NCBI RefSeq assembly: GCF_042678405.1
Contig: NZ_JBHTLI010000001.1
Coordinates: forward strand, 1,798,001-1,862,000
Direction of reading: 5' to 3'
DNA: 64,000 nucleotides
Source: Salegentibacter_A chungangensis
Lineage (GTDB): Bacteria > Bacteroidota > Bacteroidia > Flavobacteriales > Flavobacteriaceae
Of this stretch, positions 32,200-40,943 are shown piece by piece (position 1 is the stretch's first letter; every line of letters begins with the position of its first letter). Under the pieces are notes generated by a model. The model was not told where the DNA came from, did not search any database, and worked only from the letters and a program-made list of their open reading frames with translations. Both the position numbers and the translations under genes were made by a program.

Positions 32200-33147
32200 T
32201 TACAGGAATTTTGCGTCCGGAGTAAAGGTAAAACCATTTAACAGGTCTTTTACTTCCATTTTTCGCTTCCCTGGAAGCTGAATCGAACTGATGATAATAA
32301 ATCCGTCTGAAGTTGCCACTTTCAGTTTTTTGTCCTGCACCGTAATAGAACCTATTGGATAGTGGTGCTCTGACTTTTGCTTTTCTATATCAAAGATCTT
32401 AACCTTTAATTCTTTCGAGGCATTTATAAGAAGGCTCCAGGCAGCAGGATAGGGGTTGAGGCCTCTTATAAGGTTATAGATATTATCTGTGCTCTTATGC
32501 CAGTCTATACGGGTGTTGTCCTTATTGAGTTTTGGGGCCGGTCTAAGCTCTTTGCTTTCTTCCTGCTTAACGGCCTCTGATTTTCCGCTTTCAATTAATT
32601 TCAGGGTGTCCAGAATAAGACCGGCACCGGTATGCATAAGTTTGTCGTGAAGTTGGCCTGCATTTTCTTGCGGCTCGATTTCTACTTCTTTCTGAAGCAG
32701 CATAGCCCCGGTATCTATTTTCTCATCCAGCAAGAAAGTAGAAACCCCTGTGGTCTTTTCCCCGTTTATAAGTGCCCAGTTTATAGGGGCTGCACCGCGA
32801 TACTGGGGCAGGAGGGATGCGTGTAGATTGAAGGTCCCGTATTCGGGAAGAGACCAAACCGATTTTGGCAGCATTCTGAATGCCACTACTACCTGTAAAT
32901 TCGGGTTCAGGCTTTTTAGTTCCTCAAGAAATTCCTCAGATTTAAGATTGCTGGGCTGCATTAACTTCAGGCCCTCTTCCAGTGCATACTTCTTTACCGC
33001 GCTTTGCTGAAGCTTTCGGCCTCTCCCGGCAGGCTTGTCGGGTGCGGTGATCACGCCAACCACATTGTATCCGGCTTCCACAATCTTTTTCAGGCTAAAT
33101 ACCGCAAAATCGGGTGTGCCCATAAATACAATCCTTAATTCTCTCAT
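32200..33147 (-). CDS. fmt: Methionyl-tRNA formyltransferase
   Basis: This 315-aa enzyme formylates initiator Met-tRNA with 10-formyl-tetrahydrofolate. It begins RIVFMGTPDFAVFSLKKI; the catalytic NLHASLLPQYRGAAPINWALING is near 108-130 and TGAMLLQKE near 150. The C-terminal tRNA-binding domain starts around residue 205. Length is normal. The start overlaps the recQ-like stop by 4 bp (ATGA), so it is translated from the AAA ATPase-recQ-fmt operon. Confidence 0.97.
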   Translation of the reverse strand: MRELRIVFMGTPDFAVFSLKKIVEAGYNVVGVITAPDKPAGRGRKLQQSAVKKYALEEGLKLMQPSNLKSEEFLEELKSLNPNLQVVVAFRMLPKSVWSLPEYGTFNLHASLLPQYRGAAPINWALINGEKTTGVSTFLLDEKIDTGAMLLQKEVEIEPQENAGQLHDKLMHTGAGLILDTLKLIESGKSEAVKQEESKELRPAPKLNKDNTRIDWHKSTDNIYNLIRGLNPYPAAWSLLINASKELKVKIFDIEKQKSEHHYPIGSITVQDKKLKVATSDGFIIISSIQLPGKRKMEVKDLLNGFTFTPDAKFL

Positions 33148-35051
33148 TTTTCTGGTAATTTATAGTTGTTGGTTGGTGTCCTTAATATGATCTTTCTTTC
33201 AACAAGCAGCTGTAATACCTTTAATATATGCTCCTCTCTGTAAAGATCAATTTGTTCTGTGAGCGCTCTTGAGTTTAATTCTCTTTTTTTCAGAAGAAGT
33301 ACAATCTCTTTATAAATATTGTTCATCACACTTCTGCTAATTTCGGTGTTTTCTTTATTACAAACCGAACAGATCCCGCAGGGAGAAGTTTCTGTTTCTC
33401 CGAAATATTTCAGCAATTGCTGACTTTTACATTCTTTCTCATTTTCGATAAAACTTAGCACTGCTTCAATCTTGCTTGTTTTGGTGTCATACTGAAGCCT
33501 GATGTAACTGGCCACAGGGTTAATTGTCGCTTCATCTTCCCTGGGAACAAGGAAGGTGATACTTGTATCCTGTGCGGCATAATTGAACTCTATGATCTCA
33601 TCTGCTTCAAGACGTTTCAGGATGTCTATGGCCTTGTCTTCAGTAATGCCCGCTTTTTTGCAGAGAGCATTTAGGTTGATGGAAGTCTTGTTTTCTAAGA
33701 TTCCGCCGTAAGTCCTCAGCATTGCCTTTACAAGATCGTCGTACGCCGAATGGCTGCTTAAATAATGGTCCAGCTGAGCCGAAGAAATAATAAACTGCAC
33801 CTCTGTTTTCTTATGAAATTGTTGCGAAAGTTTAAGAATACTGCAGCGGTCCAATACCTGGAGGCAGTTGTATGTCTTAAGGGCATTAAAGGAATACTGT
33901 TCACAGAAATCTGAGAAATTAAAATTCTCTGTTGTTTGTTCTCCTTCACCAAAAGCGATCTGAAAATAAGAATTTAGCTTTCTATAGACCTGTTTAATGT
34001 CTTTGACGTCGGGTAGACTTGCTAAGAACTGGTTCTTTAAGACCGGAATATCACTGGTGCTGGTAATGATACTTGCCGCTGCCGGTTTTCCATCCCTCCC
34101 TGCACGGCCTGCTTCCTGAAAATAGCTTTCCAGGCTTTCCGGTAGGTTAAGGTGGATCACCTGCCGCACATCGGGTTTATCTATGCCCATCCCAAAAGCG
34201 GTGGTCGCTACCATAATATAGGACTCGTTCGCAAGCCACATATTAAGTCTCTTTGACTTTTCTTCATTTTTGAGCCCGCCGTGAAATGCCAGGGCCCTGT
34301 AACCTTCTTTATTAAGATGTTCACTTATATCTATAGTTGCTTTCCTGCTTCTTACATAGATGATCGCTGTTTCAGATTTGCTTTTTAGAAGTCGGCTTAA
34401 CCGATAGAATTTGTCTTCAGCCTTTAAGACATTATAAGCAATATTAGGGCGTGCAAAGGACTTCTTGTGAAGAACAGAGCCTTCCAGTTCAAGTTCCTTT
34501 TTGATGTCTTTAACCACTTCAGGGGTGGCGGTTGCGGTAAGGGCAGCCAGGGGAGTTTCCGGTAACAGCTCTTTGAGCTTATTGATATTCCGGTATGCAG
34601 GCCTGAAGTCGTGTCCCCATTGAGAGATGCAGTGGGCTTCATCTACGGCGATAAGGTTTACATCCATTTGTTTGATACGCTCCTGTACCAGTTCCTGCTG
34701 AAGCCTTTCCGGGGAGAGGTAAAGGAATTTATAATTTCCGTAAATGCAGTTATCCAGTTTTTTATCCAGGTCGTCATAAGATATACCTCCTGTAACGGCC
34801 ATAGCTTTTATGCCGTTTTTATGAAGGGAGGAGACCTGATCTTCCATAAGGGCAATAAGCGGGGAGACAACAATACAGATGCCCGGTTGCAGTAAGGCAG
34901 GAACCTGGAAGCAAACAGATTTTCCGCCACCGGTAGGCAGCAGGGCTATAATATCTTTTTTCTCTAAAAGATCTGAAATGATGGGCCACTGTAATGGCCT
35001 GAACTCATCATAACCCCAGTATTTCTTTAGTATGTGTAAGGCTTCCTGCAA
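33144..35051 (-). CDS. recQ: RecQ-family ATP-dependent DNA helicase
   Basis: This 635-aa helicase unwinds 3'-5' in recombination repair. Motif I LLPTGGGKSVCFQVPAL is near 36-52, DEAHCISQWGHDFRP (motif II with the RecQ aromatic loop) near 137-151, TATAT near 177 and motif VI QEAGRAGRDGKPA near 316-328. Four cysteines in CKSQQLLKYFGE...CGICSVC form the zinc site near 555-580, followed by a winged helix. A clear HRDC domain is not visible at the C-terminus, so it is a short RecQ. A second RecQ elsewhere in the genome is possible. Middle gene of a three-gene operon. Confidence 0.93.
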   Translation of the reverse strand: MQEALHILKKYWGYDEFRPLQWPIISDLLEKKDIIALLPTGGGKSVCFQVPALLQPGICIVVSPLIALMEDQVSSLHKNGIKAMAVTGGISYDDLDKKLDNCIYGNYKFLYLSPERLQQELVQERIKQMDVNLIAVDEAHCISQWGHDFRPAYRNINKLKELLPETPLAALTATATPEVVKDIKKELELEGSVLHKKSFARPNIAYNVLKAEDKFYRLSRLLKSKSETAIIYVRSRKATIDISEHLNKEGYRALAFHGGLKNEEKSKRLNMWLANESYIMVATTAFGMGIDKPDVRQVIHLNLPESLESYFQEAGRAGRDGKPAAASIITSTSDIPVLKNQFLASLPDVKDIKQVYRKLNSYFQIAFGEGEQTTENFNFSDFCEQYSFNALKTYNCLQVLDRCSILKLSQQFHKKTEVQFIISSAQLDHYLSSHSAYDDLVKAMLRTYGGILENKTSINLNALCKKAGITEDKAIDILKRLEADEIIEFNYAAQDTSITFLVPREDEATINPVASYIRLQYDTKTSKIEAVLSFIENEKECKSQQLLKYFGETETSPCGICSVCNKENTEISRSVMNNIYKEIVLLLKKRELNSRALTEQIDLYREEHILKVLQLLVERKIILRTPTNNYKLPEK

Positions 35052-35053
35052 AT

Positions 35054-35593
35054 TTAGTCATCGAGATTATTTAATATAAAGTTAGCTCTTTCTTCCACAG
35101 GGCCTTTTGGGACTTCTACAGGTTGGTACCCGAACCTTTTATAGGTCTCATTCAGGAATTTGGAAATCGCCAGGGCTTCTTCAAAAGTTTCGTAACGTTC
35201 GTTATCGCTTTTATAGATCTCTTTCCACGGAGGAAGGATGAAGACCTGGTGATAGCTATGCCTTTCACAGGCTTCGGTAAACTTTGAAGTATACCGGGTT
35301 TCAAAATAATCCATATAAGCGATCACATCCGGAATTCCGCGATCTATAAAAATAGGTTCTATAGTTTTTTCTTCGGCTTCGTAATGCTGCCTGATACGCC
35401 CCTCAAGTAACTTTTCACTAAAGAGCAGGGGTTTTTCAAGGAATAACTGTGCAATCCCTTCCTTTTGGGCCTCGAGGGTTACCTGTCTGGAGATTTCGTG
35501 CAGGCATTCATTTCCTTGAGCTTCCAGGTTATGGATTATAGAAGACTTTCCTGTTCCGGGACCACCGGTAATAACAATTTTTTTCTTACTCAC
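35054..35593 (-). CDS. AAA-family P-loop nucleotide kinase/ATPase
   Basis: This 179-aa protein has a P-loop at the N-terminus (VITGGPGTGKSSII, about 6-19) and IFIDRGIPDVIAYMDYF near 88-104 as the likely Walker B region. The pattern fits the AAA_28 group of small NTPases, some of which act as kinases on small molecules. No sensor arginine can be assigned. It begins an operon with recQ (2 bp spacing) and fmt and diverges from the DUF493 gene across 80 bp. Substrate unknown. Confidence 0.8.
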   Translation of the reverse strand: MSKKKIVITGGPGTGKSSIIHNLEAQGNECLHEISRQVTLEAQKEGIAQLFLEKPLLFSEKLLEGRIRQHYEAEEKTIEPIFIDRGIPDVIAYMDYFETRYTSKFTEACERHSYHQVFILPPWKEIYKSDNERYETFEEALAISKFLNETYKRFGYQPVEVPKGPVEERANFILNNLDD

Positions 35594-35676
35594 GCTGCAA
35601 ATTTCGTCATTTGAATTTGATTATAAAAATGCATTCATTCCATGTATCTTTGCAATTATAAATGAAGAAGAAAGTT

Positions 35677-35970
35677 ATGAGCGACGCAAGTAAGTCTAAG
35701 GAGTTTTATATTAAATTAAAAGCGCAGCTACAGGATACAAGTATGTGGCCGTCAGAATACCTGTATAAATTTATTGTGCCTACCAGTGATGAGAAGATCA
35801 AAAAGATAGAGAGCATCTTTGATAATACCGGGGCAGTAATAAAGACCAAGCAGTCTAAAAACGGTAATTATACAAGTGTTTCTGTAAATGTTAGAATGAG
35901 GAATCCCGATGCTGTGATTTTTAAATATAAGGAAGTGGCGGCAGAAGTTAAGGGGGTTATTTCATTATAG
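35677..35970 (+). CDS. DUF493 (YbeD-like) protein
   Basis: The product is 97 aa from the ATG at 35677; an earlier ATG at 35662 adds only five residues. YPLYKF-type core: WPSEYLYKFIVPTSDEKIKKIESIF, then SKNGNYTSVSVNVRMRNPDAVIFKYKEVAAEVKGVISL, the family pattern of a ferredoxin-like ACT-related fold. In E. coli the relative YbeD sits beside lipoate genes; here it starts a group with DUF4290 and murA. Role unknown. Confidence 0.88.
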   Translation: MSDASKSKEFYIKLKAQLQDTSMWPSEYLYKFIVPTSDEKIKKIESIFDNTGAVIKTKQSKNGNYTSVSVNVRMRNPDAVIFKYKEVAAEVKGVISL

Positions 35971-36081
35971 TAATGCCGGGAGATTAGAAAAGACTTCAAT
36001 TTTTACTAATCTTGGATAATATTTCTTATTTTGCAAACGATTAAACTTCTACAGTTAAGTATCACCCTATAAAATTCTATT

Positions 36082-36714
36082 TTGACACACCCATTAGAAT
36101 ACAACTCCGAGAGGAGTGATTTGATTATTCCCGAGTATGGAAGGCATTTGCAGAAAATGGTCGAACATGCCGTTACTATTGAAGACGATAAAGAAAGAAA
36201 CAAAGTAGCCCAGTCTATTATTGCGGTTATGGGAAATATGAACCCTCACTTAAGAGACGTTCCGGATTTCCAACATAAGCTTTGGGATCAGTTGTTCATC
36301 ATTAGCGATTTTAAACTGGATGTCGATTCTCCTTTTCCGAAGCCCTCCAGAGAAATGCTGGCAGAAAGACCGGATCCTTTAGATTATCCTCAAAACTTCC
36401 CGAAGTATCGATTCTACGGAAATAACATCAAGCGGATGATAGATGAGGCCAGAACTTATGACGAAGGTCCTTTAAAAGAGGCTTTGGTGTATACCATTGC
36501 TAACCATATGAAGAAATCTTTCCTGAACTGGAACAGGGATGCCGTTGAAGATGCTGTGATCTTTGAGCATTTAAGAGAGCTTAGCGACGGAGAAATTAAC
36601 CTGAAAAATGCCGATGAAGATTTGACCGAGACGTCAAACCTTTTACGGGGCAAGAAAAAATTCACGAAGGGCAGTTCAAAGAAATCTGGTCGTAAAGGCC
36701 GTAAACGCCACTAA
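36082..36714 (+). CDS. DUF4290 protein with a TTG start
   Basis: The 210-aa product starts THPLEYNSERSDLIIPEYGRHLQKMV, the conserved beginning of DUF4290. The start must be the TTG at 36082: the in-frame stop TAA lies at 36070 and no ATG or GTG occurs between, while the next ATG would delete the conserved N-terminus. The end is a basic tail (KKKFTKGSSKKSGRKGRKRH) likely to bind nucleic acid. Function unknown. The gene is 12 bp before murA and likely co-transcribed. Confidence 0.88.
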   Translation: MTHPLEYNSERSDLIIPEYGRHLQKMVEHAVTIEDDKERNKVAQSIIAVMGNMNPHLRDVPDFQHKLWDQLFIISDFKLDVDSPFPKPSREMLAERPDPLDYPQNFPKYRFYGNNIKRMIDEARTYDEGPLKEALVYTIANHMKKSFLNWNRDAVEDAVIFEHLRELSDGEINLKNADEDLTETSNLLRGKKKFTKGSSKKSGRKGRKRH

Positions 36715-36726
36715 AAATCTTATTAC

Positions 36727-38040
36727 ATGGGAACTTTTCAGATTGAAGGCGGGCATCGCTTAAGTGGAGAAATACAGCCACAAGGTGCCAAAAATGAAGC
36801 CTTGCAAATTCTGTGTGCCGTATTATTAACCTCAGATAAAGTAAGCATTTCCAATATCCCCGATATTCTTGATGTGAATAAGCTTATTAACCTTTTAAGA
36901 AATTTAGGGGTAAAAGTAGAAAAGACAGGGAAGGGGAGTTACACTTTTCAAAGCGATGATCTGGACCTGGACTACCTAAGCAGTGACCAGTTCAAGAAAG
37001 ACGGAAGCGGCTTAAGAGGGTCGATTATGATCGTAGGCCCTTTGCTTGCGCGTTTCGGAAAAGGATTTATTCCTAAGCCGGGAGGCGATAAAATAGGACG
37101 CCGACGCCTTGACACTCACTTTGAAGGGTTTATAAAGTTAGGAGCGGAATTTCGCTATAATAAAGAGGAGCGCTTCTACGGAGTAGAGGCTCCTAATGGG
37201 CTTAAGGGAGACTTTATGCTGCTTGAGGAGGCCTCGGTTACCGGCACAGCCAATATCGTGATGGCGGCCGTCCTTGCCGAAGGCAAGACCACGATTTATA
37301 ATGCCGCCTGTGAACCTTATTTACAGCAGCTTTGTAAAATGCTGAATTCGATGGGGGCAAACATCAAAGGTGTAGGTTCCAACCTCCTTGAGATCGAAGG
37401 GGTTAAGGAACTTGGCGATTGTGAACACCGCATTCTTCCTGATATGATCGAGATTGGTTCATGGATTGGCCTTGCGGCGATGACGCAAAGTGAGATCACC
37501 ATTAAGAATGTGAACTGGGGTATGCTTGGGCTTATTCCGACTACTTTCAGAAAACTTGGGATCCACCTGGAACAAAGGGGGGATGATATTTTTATTCCCG
37601 CACATACCGATGGTTATGAAGTGCAGAGCTTTATTGATGGCTCTATAATGAATATCAGCGATGCGCCCTGGCCGGGATTCACTCCGGATCTACTGAGCAT
37701 CGTTCTTGTAATTGCCACACAGGCCAGAGGCAGTGTTTTGATTCATCAGAAAATGTTCGAAAGCAGGCTGTTCTTTGTGGATAAGCTTATAGATATGGGA
37801 GCCAAGATCATTCTATGTGATCCGCACAGAGCTACTGTGATTGGTCACGATTTTAAATCTCAGCTGAAGGCTACCACGATGTCTTCGCCAGATATTCGTG
37901 CCGGGATCTCCCTGCTTATCGCAGCGCTTTCTGCCAAAGGAACCTCTACGATTCATAATATTGAGCAGATAGACAGGGGATATGAGAATATCGATGAGCG
38001 CTTAAGAGCAATTGGAGCAAAAATTGAAAGAGTCGATTAA
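36727..38040 (+). CDS. murA: UDP-N-acetylglucosamine 1-carboxyvinyltransferase with Asp in the fosfomycin site
   Basis: This 437-aa enzyme transfers enolpyruvate from PEP to UDP-GlcNAc, the first committed step of peptidoglycan synthesis. Family motifs include GAKNEALQI (Lys22, Asn23), GPLLARFGKG and EIGSWIGLAAM. The active-site loop reads PGGDKIGRRRLDTHF with Asp121 at the place of the Cys115 of E. coli (GGCxIGxRP). Cys is the target alkylated by fosfomycin; Asp forms, as in Mycobacterium tuberculosis and Chlamydia, work but are naturally resistant. It follows DUF4290 and ends at a strong terminator. Confidence 0.96.
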   Translation: MGTFQIEGGHRLSGEIQPQGAKNEALQILCAVLLTSDKVSISNIPDILDVNKLINLLRNLGVKVEKTGKGSYTFQSDDLDLDYLSSDQFKKDGSGLRGSIMIVGPLLARFGKGFIPKPGGDKIGRRRLDTHFEGFIKLGAEFRYNKEERFYGVEAPNGLKGDFMLLEEASVTGTANIVMAAVLAEGKTTIYNAACEPYLQQLCKMLNSMGANIKGVGSNLLEIEGVKELGDCEHRILPDMIEIGSWIGLAAMTQSEITIKNVNWGMLGLIPTTFRKLGIHLEQRGDDIFIPAHTDGYEVQSFIDGSIMNISDAPWPGFTPDLLSIVLVIATQARGSVLIHQKMFESRLFFVDKLIDMGAKIILCDPHRATVIGHDFKSQLKATTMSSPDIRAGISLLIAALSAKGTSTIHNIEQIDRGYENIDERLRAIGAKIERVD

Positions 38041-38063
38041 GAAGGTTTTTTCATTTCTAGATA

Positions 38064-38095
38064 TAAAAAAAGCTGTCAGATCTGACAGCTTTTTT
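38064..38095. terminator. Bidirectional terminator after murA
   Basis: A perfect palindrome (AAGCTGTCA GATC TGACAGCTT with A-run and T-run flanks) lies between convergent murA and the 486-aa gene. Confidence 0.93.
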
Positions 38096-38115
38096 CTTTT
38101 TATAATGATTTATGA

Positions 38116-39576
38116 TCAGGCTTCAGTTTGGGCCTTTTTCTTATTCTCTTTGTAGTTAAACAGATTGTGTTCTTTAATCATTTGGGTGGTCTTCTCAGGA
38201 AGCATATCCTCCCAGCCTTCTTTTCCTTCCTGGATCATCTGCAGAATTTCGCGGGAGTAAACATCCAGAATATTTGGATTGAATTCGGTGATGTCTTCCA
38301 CACGGCCATTGTACTTGAAGAACTTATAAAGTTCTTTCATACGAGGGTGCACCTTCAGGTTCTCGCTTGTAGTAACTTCTCCTGTTTCCGGATCTTTTAA
38401 AGGATACAGGTAAACCTTTAAGTCTTTAAAGAATAACTTTCCAAAAGCTTCAAGGATCCCGCCACTCAGGTGACGATAGTATTTTTCATCGAATACATCT
38501 ATCAGGTTGTTAACACCCATTGTAAGCCCCATTCTTTGTTTTGAATATCTTGAGAAGTACTCCACAACCCTGTAATATTCCTGGAAGTTGGAGATCATCA
38601 CTGTCTGGCCCAGGGAACAAAGAAGTTCGGCGCGGTCCATAAAGTCACGTTCATCGATCTCTCCTTCAGCACGCAGGTTGGAAAGGGTAATCTCGAAGAT
38701 CACCTCGGTATTGTCCTTATCTACTTTGCTTTCTTTGAAGAAAAGTTCTTTGGAACGTTCATACATATCCATATTTACCTTGGTAACCGGTCTAAAGCTA
38801 CCACGTAAGGCAAGGATGTTCTTTTTATAAAGGATCTTGGCCGGTAGTACATTGTTTCCGTCAGGTCCGAACATTACGGCCTCGGTCATTCCGTTTTTAA
38901 CCAGCTGTAAACTCATTAAACGGTTATCAACCTTCTCGAATCTTGGCCCTGAAAAGTTGATGGTATCGATCTCTATCTGGTCTTTGTCTATATGATCGTA
39001 GAGGTAACGCAGTAATTTTTTTGGATTATCATACTTGTAGTAAGCTCCATATATAAGGTTTACCCCAAGGATCCCTAAAGTGTTTTGCTGGTGACGTGCA
39101 TCATTCTCATGAAAGCGTACGTGAAGAATAATTTCGTTGTATTCTTCTTCAGGTCTTACCTGATATTTGATCCCTACCCATCCGTGACCTTTATATTTCT
39201 TTGCAAAATCTATGGTCGCTACGGTGTTGGCGTAGCTGAAGAAAAGTTTGTTTGGATGTTTTTCGCGAGAAATTCTCTCTTCAATAAGGTTGATCTCGTG
39301 GCTCAGCATCTTTTTTAAACGGGCTTCGGTCACATATCTTCTGTCATCTTCAACCCCGTAAATAGCATCACTAAAGTCTTTATCGTAGGCGCTCATCGCT
39401 TTCGCAATAGTCCCCGAAGCACCACCGGCTCTAAAGAAATTCCTTACAGTCTCCTGTCCTGCACCAATTTCAGAGAAAGTACCATAAATATTTTCATTTA
39501 AATTAATGCGAAGTGCTTTACTTTTTATAGAAGGAACGTTTTCAAATTCCTTGTCGCCCATTATGGTAATTGGCAT
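38116..39576 (-). CDS. Conserved 486-aa protein of unclear function
   Basis: I recognise this as a well-kept Bacteroidota-wide type of protein but not its reaction. The N-terminal third has NENIYGTFSEIGAGQETVRNFF and GGASGTIAKAMSAYDKDFSDAIYG, which look like a conserved glycine-rich site. It is soluble and rich in charged residues. I recall relatives labelled nicotinate-nucleotide adenylyltransferase, but there is no HxGH or SxTxR motif here, so that label is not supported. The gene is monocistronic and convergent with murA, and ends in a charged tail. Confidence 0.6.
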   Translation of the reverse strand: MPITIMGDKEFENVPSIKSKALRINLNENIYGTFSEIGAGQETVRNFFRAGGASGTIAKAMSAYDKDFSDAIYGVEDDRRYVTEARLKKMLSHEINLIEERISREKHPNKLFFSYANTVATIDFAKKYKGHGWVGIKYQVRPEEEYNEIILHVRFHENDARHQQNTLGILGVNLIYGAYYKYDNPKKLLRYLYDHIDKDQIEIDTINFSGPRFEKVDNRLMSLQLVKNGMTEAVMFGPDGNNVLPAKILYKKNILALRGSFRPVTKVNMDMYERSKELFFKESKVDKDNTEVIFEITLSNLRAEGEIDERDFMDRAELLCSLGQTVMISNFQEYYRVVEYFSRYSKQRMGLTMGVNNLIDVFDEKYYRHLSGGILEAFGKLFFKDLKVYLYPLKDPETGEVTTSENLKVHPRMKELYKFFKYNGRVEDITEFNPNILDVYSREILQMIQEGKEGWEDMLPEKTTQMIKEHNLFNYKENKKKAQTEA

Positions 39577-39653
39577 AATTTTTCTTTTAAATGAATTTCC
39601 TTTTTGTTTTAATCAAAGGTACTAAAACGGCGAGGTATACAAAAAAATATATA

Positions 39654-39661
39654 TATTTTTG
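39654..39661 (+). promoter_or_regulatory. Candidate -7 element for the MBL hydrolase
   Basis: TATTTTTG fits TAnnTTTG. The predicted start near 39668 lies after an in-frame TTG at 39659 and before the TTG at 39680, which supports the latter as the start codon. Confidence 0.45.
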
Positions 39662-39679
39662 TGTCAAAATAAATTCCCT

Positions 39680-40441
39680 TTGAAAGTAACATTTTTAGGC
39701 ACAGGAACATCTCAAGGAATTCCGGTTATAGGAAGCGAACATCCCGTATGTTTAAGTGAAAACCCTAAAGATAAAAGATTACGGGTCTCGGTTCTGGTAG
39801 AGTGGGACGGCTGCAACATTCTAATTGACTGCGGTCCCGACTTCAGAGCACAGATGCTTGCCAATAATGTAAAGCACCTGGATGCTATCCTGTTCACTCA
39901 CGAACATAATGACCATACTGCCGGATTAGACGATATCAGGCCTTTTTTCTTCCGTCAGGGAGATATACCGGTTTTTGCACATCAAAGAGTGCTTGAATCG
40001 CTTAGAAAGCGTTTTGATTATATCTTTACATCTGAGAATAAATATCCCGGTGCTCCGGGGGTTATTGAGAATCAAATTGAAAACAAGGAGTTCAGCTTCA
40101 GGGAGCATAAGATCCTTCCAGTAGATTTTAAGCATAACCGCCTGCAGGTTTTCGGGTTCAGGATGAAGGATTTTGCCTACCTGACAGATCTTAAAAGTAT
40201 AGAAGAGGAAGAAGTGGAAAAACTGGAGGGGCTGGAGGTTCTTGTGGTGAATGCGCTTAGAATTGAACCTCATCACTCTCACTTCAACCTGGAAGAAGCC
40301 TTGGAATTTATTGAAGAAGTAAAGCCTAAAAGGGCCTATTTAACCCATATAAGCCATTTGCTTGGTTTTCACGACGAAGTGGAGGCCAGGCTGCCGGAAA
40401 ATGTATTTCTGGCCTATGATAACCTGAAAATCACTCTTTAA
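39680..40441 (+). CDS. MBL-fold metallo-hydrolase (PhnP-like)
   Basis: The 253-aa product starts at the TTG at 39680, giving the usual LKVTFLGTGTSQGIPVIGS; no ATG is available nearby. Zinc ligands are FTHEHNDHTAG (near 74-84), and the lone Asp and His (AYLTDLK, and AYLTHISH near the end) complete the two-metal site. This subfamily resembles PhnP cyclic phosphodiesterases and RNase Z-like hydrolases. The actual substrate is unknown. It is followed 4 bp later by a small membrane protein gene. Confidence 0.88.
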   Translation: MKVTFLGTGTSQGIPVIGSEHPVCLSENPKDKRLRVSVLVEWDGCNILIDCGPDFRAQMLANNVKHLDAILFTHEHNDHTAGLDDIRPFFFRQGDIPVFAHQRVLESLRKRFDYIFTSENKYPGAPGVIENQIENKEFSFREHKILPVDFKHNRLQVFGFRMKDFAYLTDLKSIEEEEVEKLEGLEVLVVNALRIEPHHSHFNLEEALEFIEEVKPKRAYLTHISHLLGFHDEVEARLPENVFLAYDNLKITL

Positions 40442-40445
40442 ACTT

Positions 40446-40943
40446 ATGCGAAATAAAATACTGGTTTACCTGCTCATCTTTTCCGTTCTGTTCGTGATCT
40501 TTATTTATGTTAATGATAAACGAATACTTGATGCCAGGGACGCTACCATAGAACAACTTGAAAACAGAAGCGAATCACAGGAGGCCGAAATAGAAGAGCT
40601 TAGGTCTGAGACCCAGGATCAAACGTATTTTTCTCTGGAATCTAATGAAGATGCGCTTACTTATTTTGAAAACCGGGGGCTGGACCCTTTGGCGATCAAA
40701 AATAAAGTGAGAGATGAGATTATAAGCCGCAATCGTGCTAATGAAGATAATGACCTGGTTCCCTTTGAAGGAATGGAAGGGCCTATGCGTATTAATAAGA
40801 TCAAGCTGCTAAACCATAAATGGATTATTGCCGACTTTACTGACGGGACCTATTGGGGAGAAATTCTTCTTAGCTACTCGGTAGACGATCAAGGCGAAAT
40901 AAGCTTTACTCCTGAAAAATCCTTTTTATATCAGAAAGATTAA
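40446..40943 (+). CDS. Membrane-anchored coiled-coil protein of unknown function
   Basis: This 165-aa protein has one N-terminal membrane segment (about 5-22), a coiled coil at about 28-55 (ATIEQLENRSESQEAEIEEL) and a soluble C-terminal domain with GPMRINKIKLLNHKWIIADFTDGTYWGEILLSYSV. It is translated 4 bp after the MBL hydrolase. I do not recognise the family. The C-terminal domain probably lies in the periplasm. Its stop overlaps the convergent esterase gene by 4 bp. Confidence 0.7.
   Translation: MRNKILVYLLIFSVLFVIFIYVNDKRILDARDATIEQLENRSESQEAEIEELRSETQDQTYFSLESNEDALTYFENRGLDPLAIKNKVRDEIISRNRANEDNDLVPFEGMEGPMRINKIKLLNHKWIIADFTDGTYWGEILLSYSVDDQGEISFTPEKSFLYQKD

Noticed and set aside
38116..39576. 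Nicotinate-nucleotide adenylyltransferase
   Set aside because: No HxGH or SxTxR nucleotidyltransferase motifs and more than twice the NadD length.
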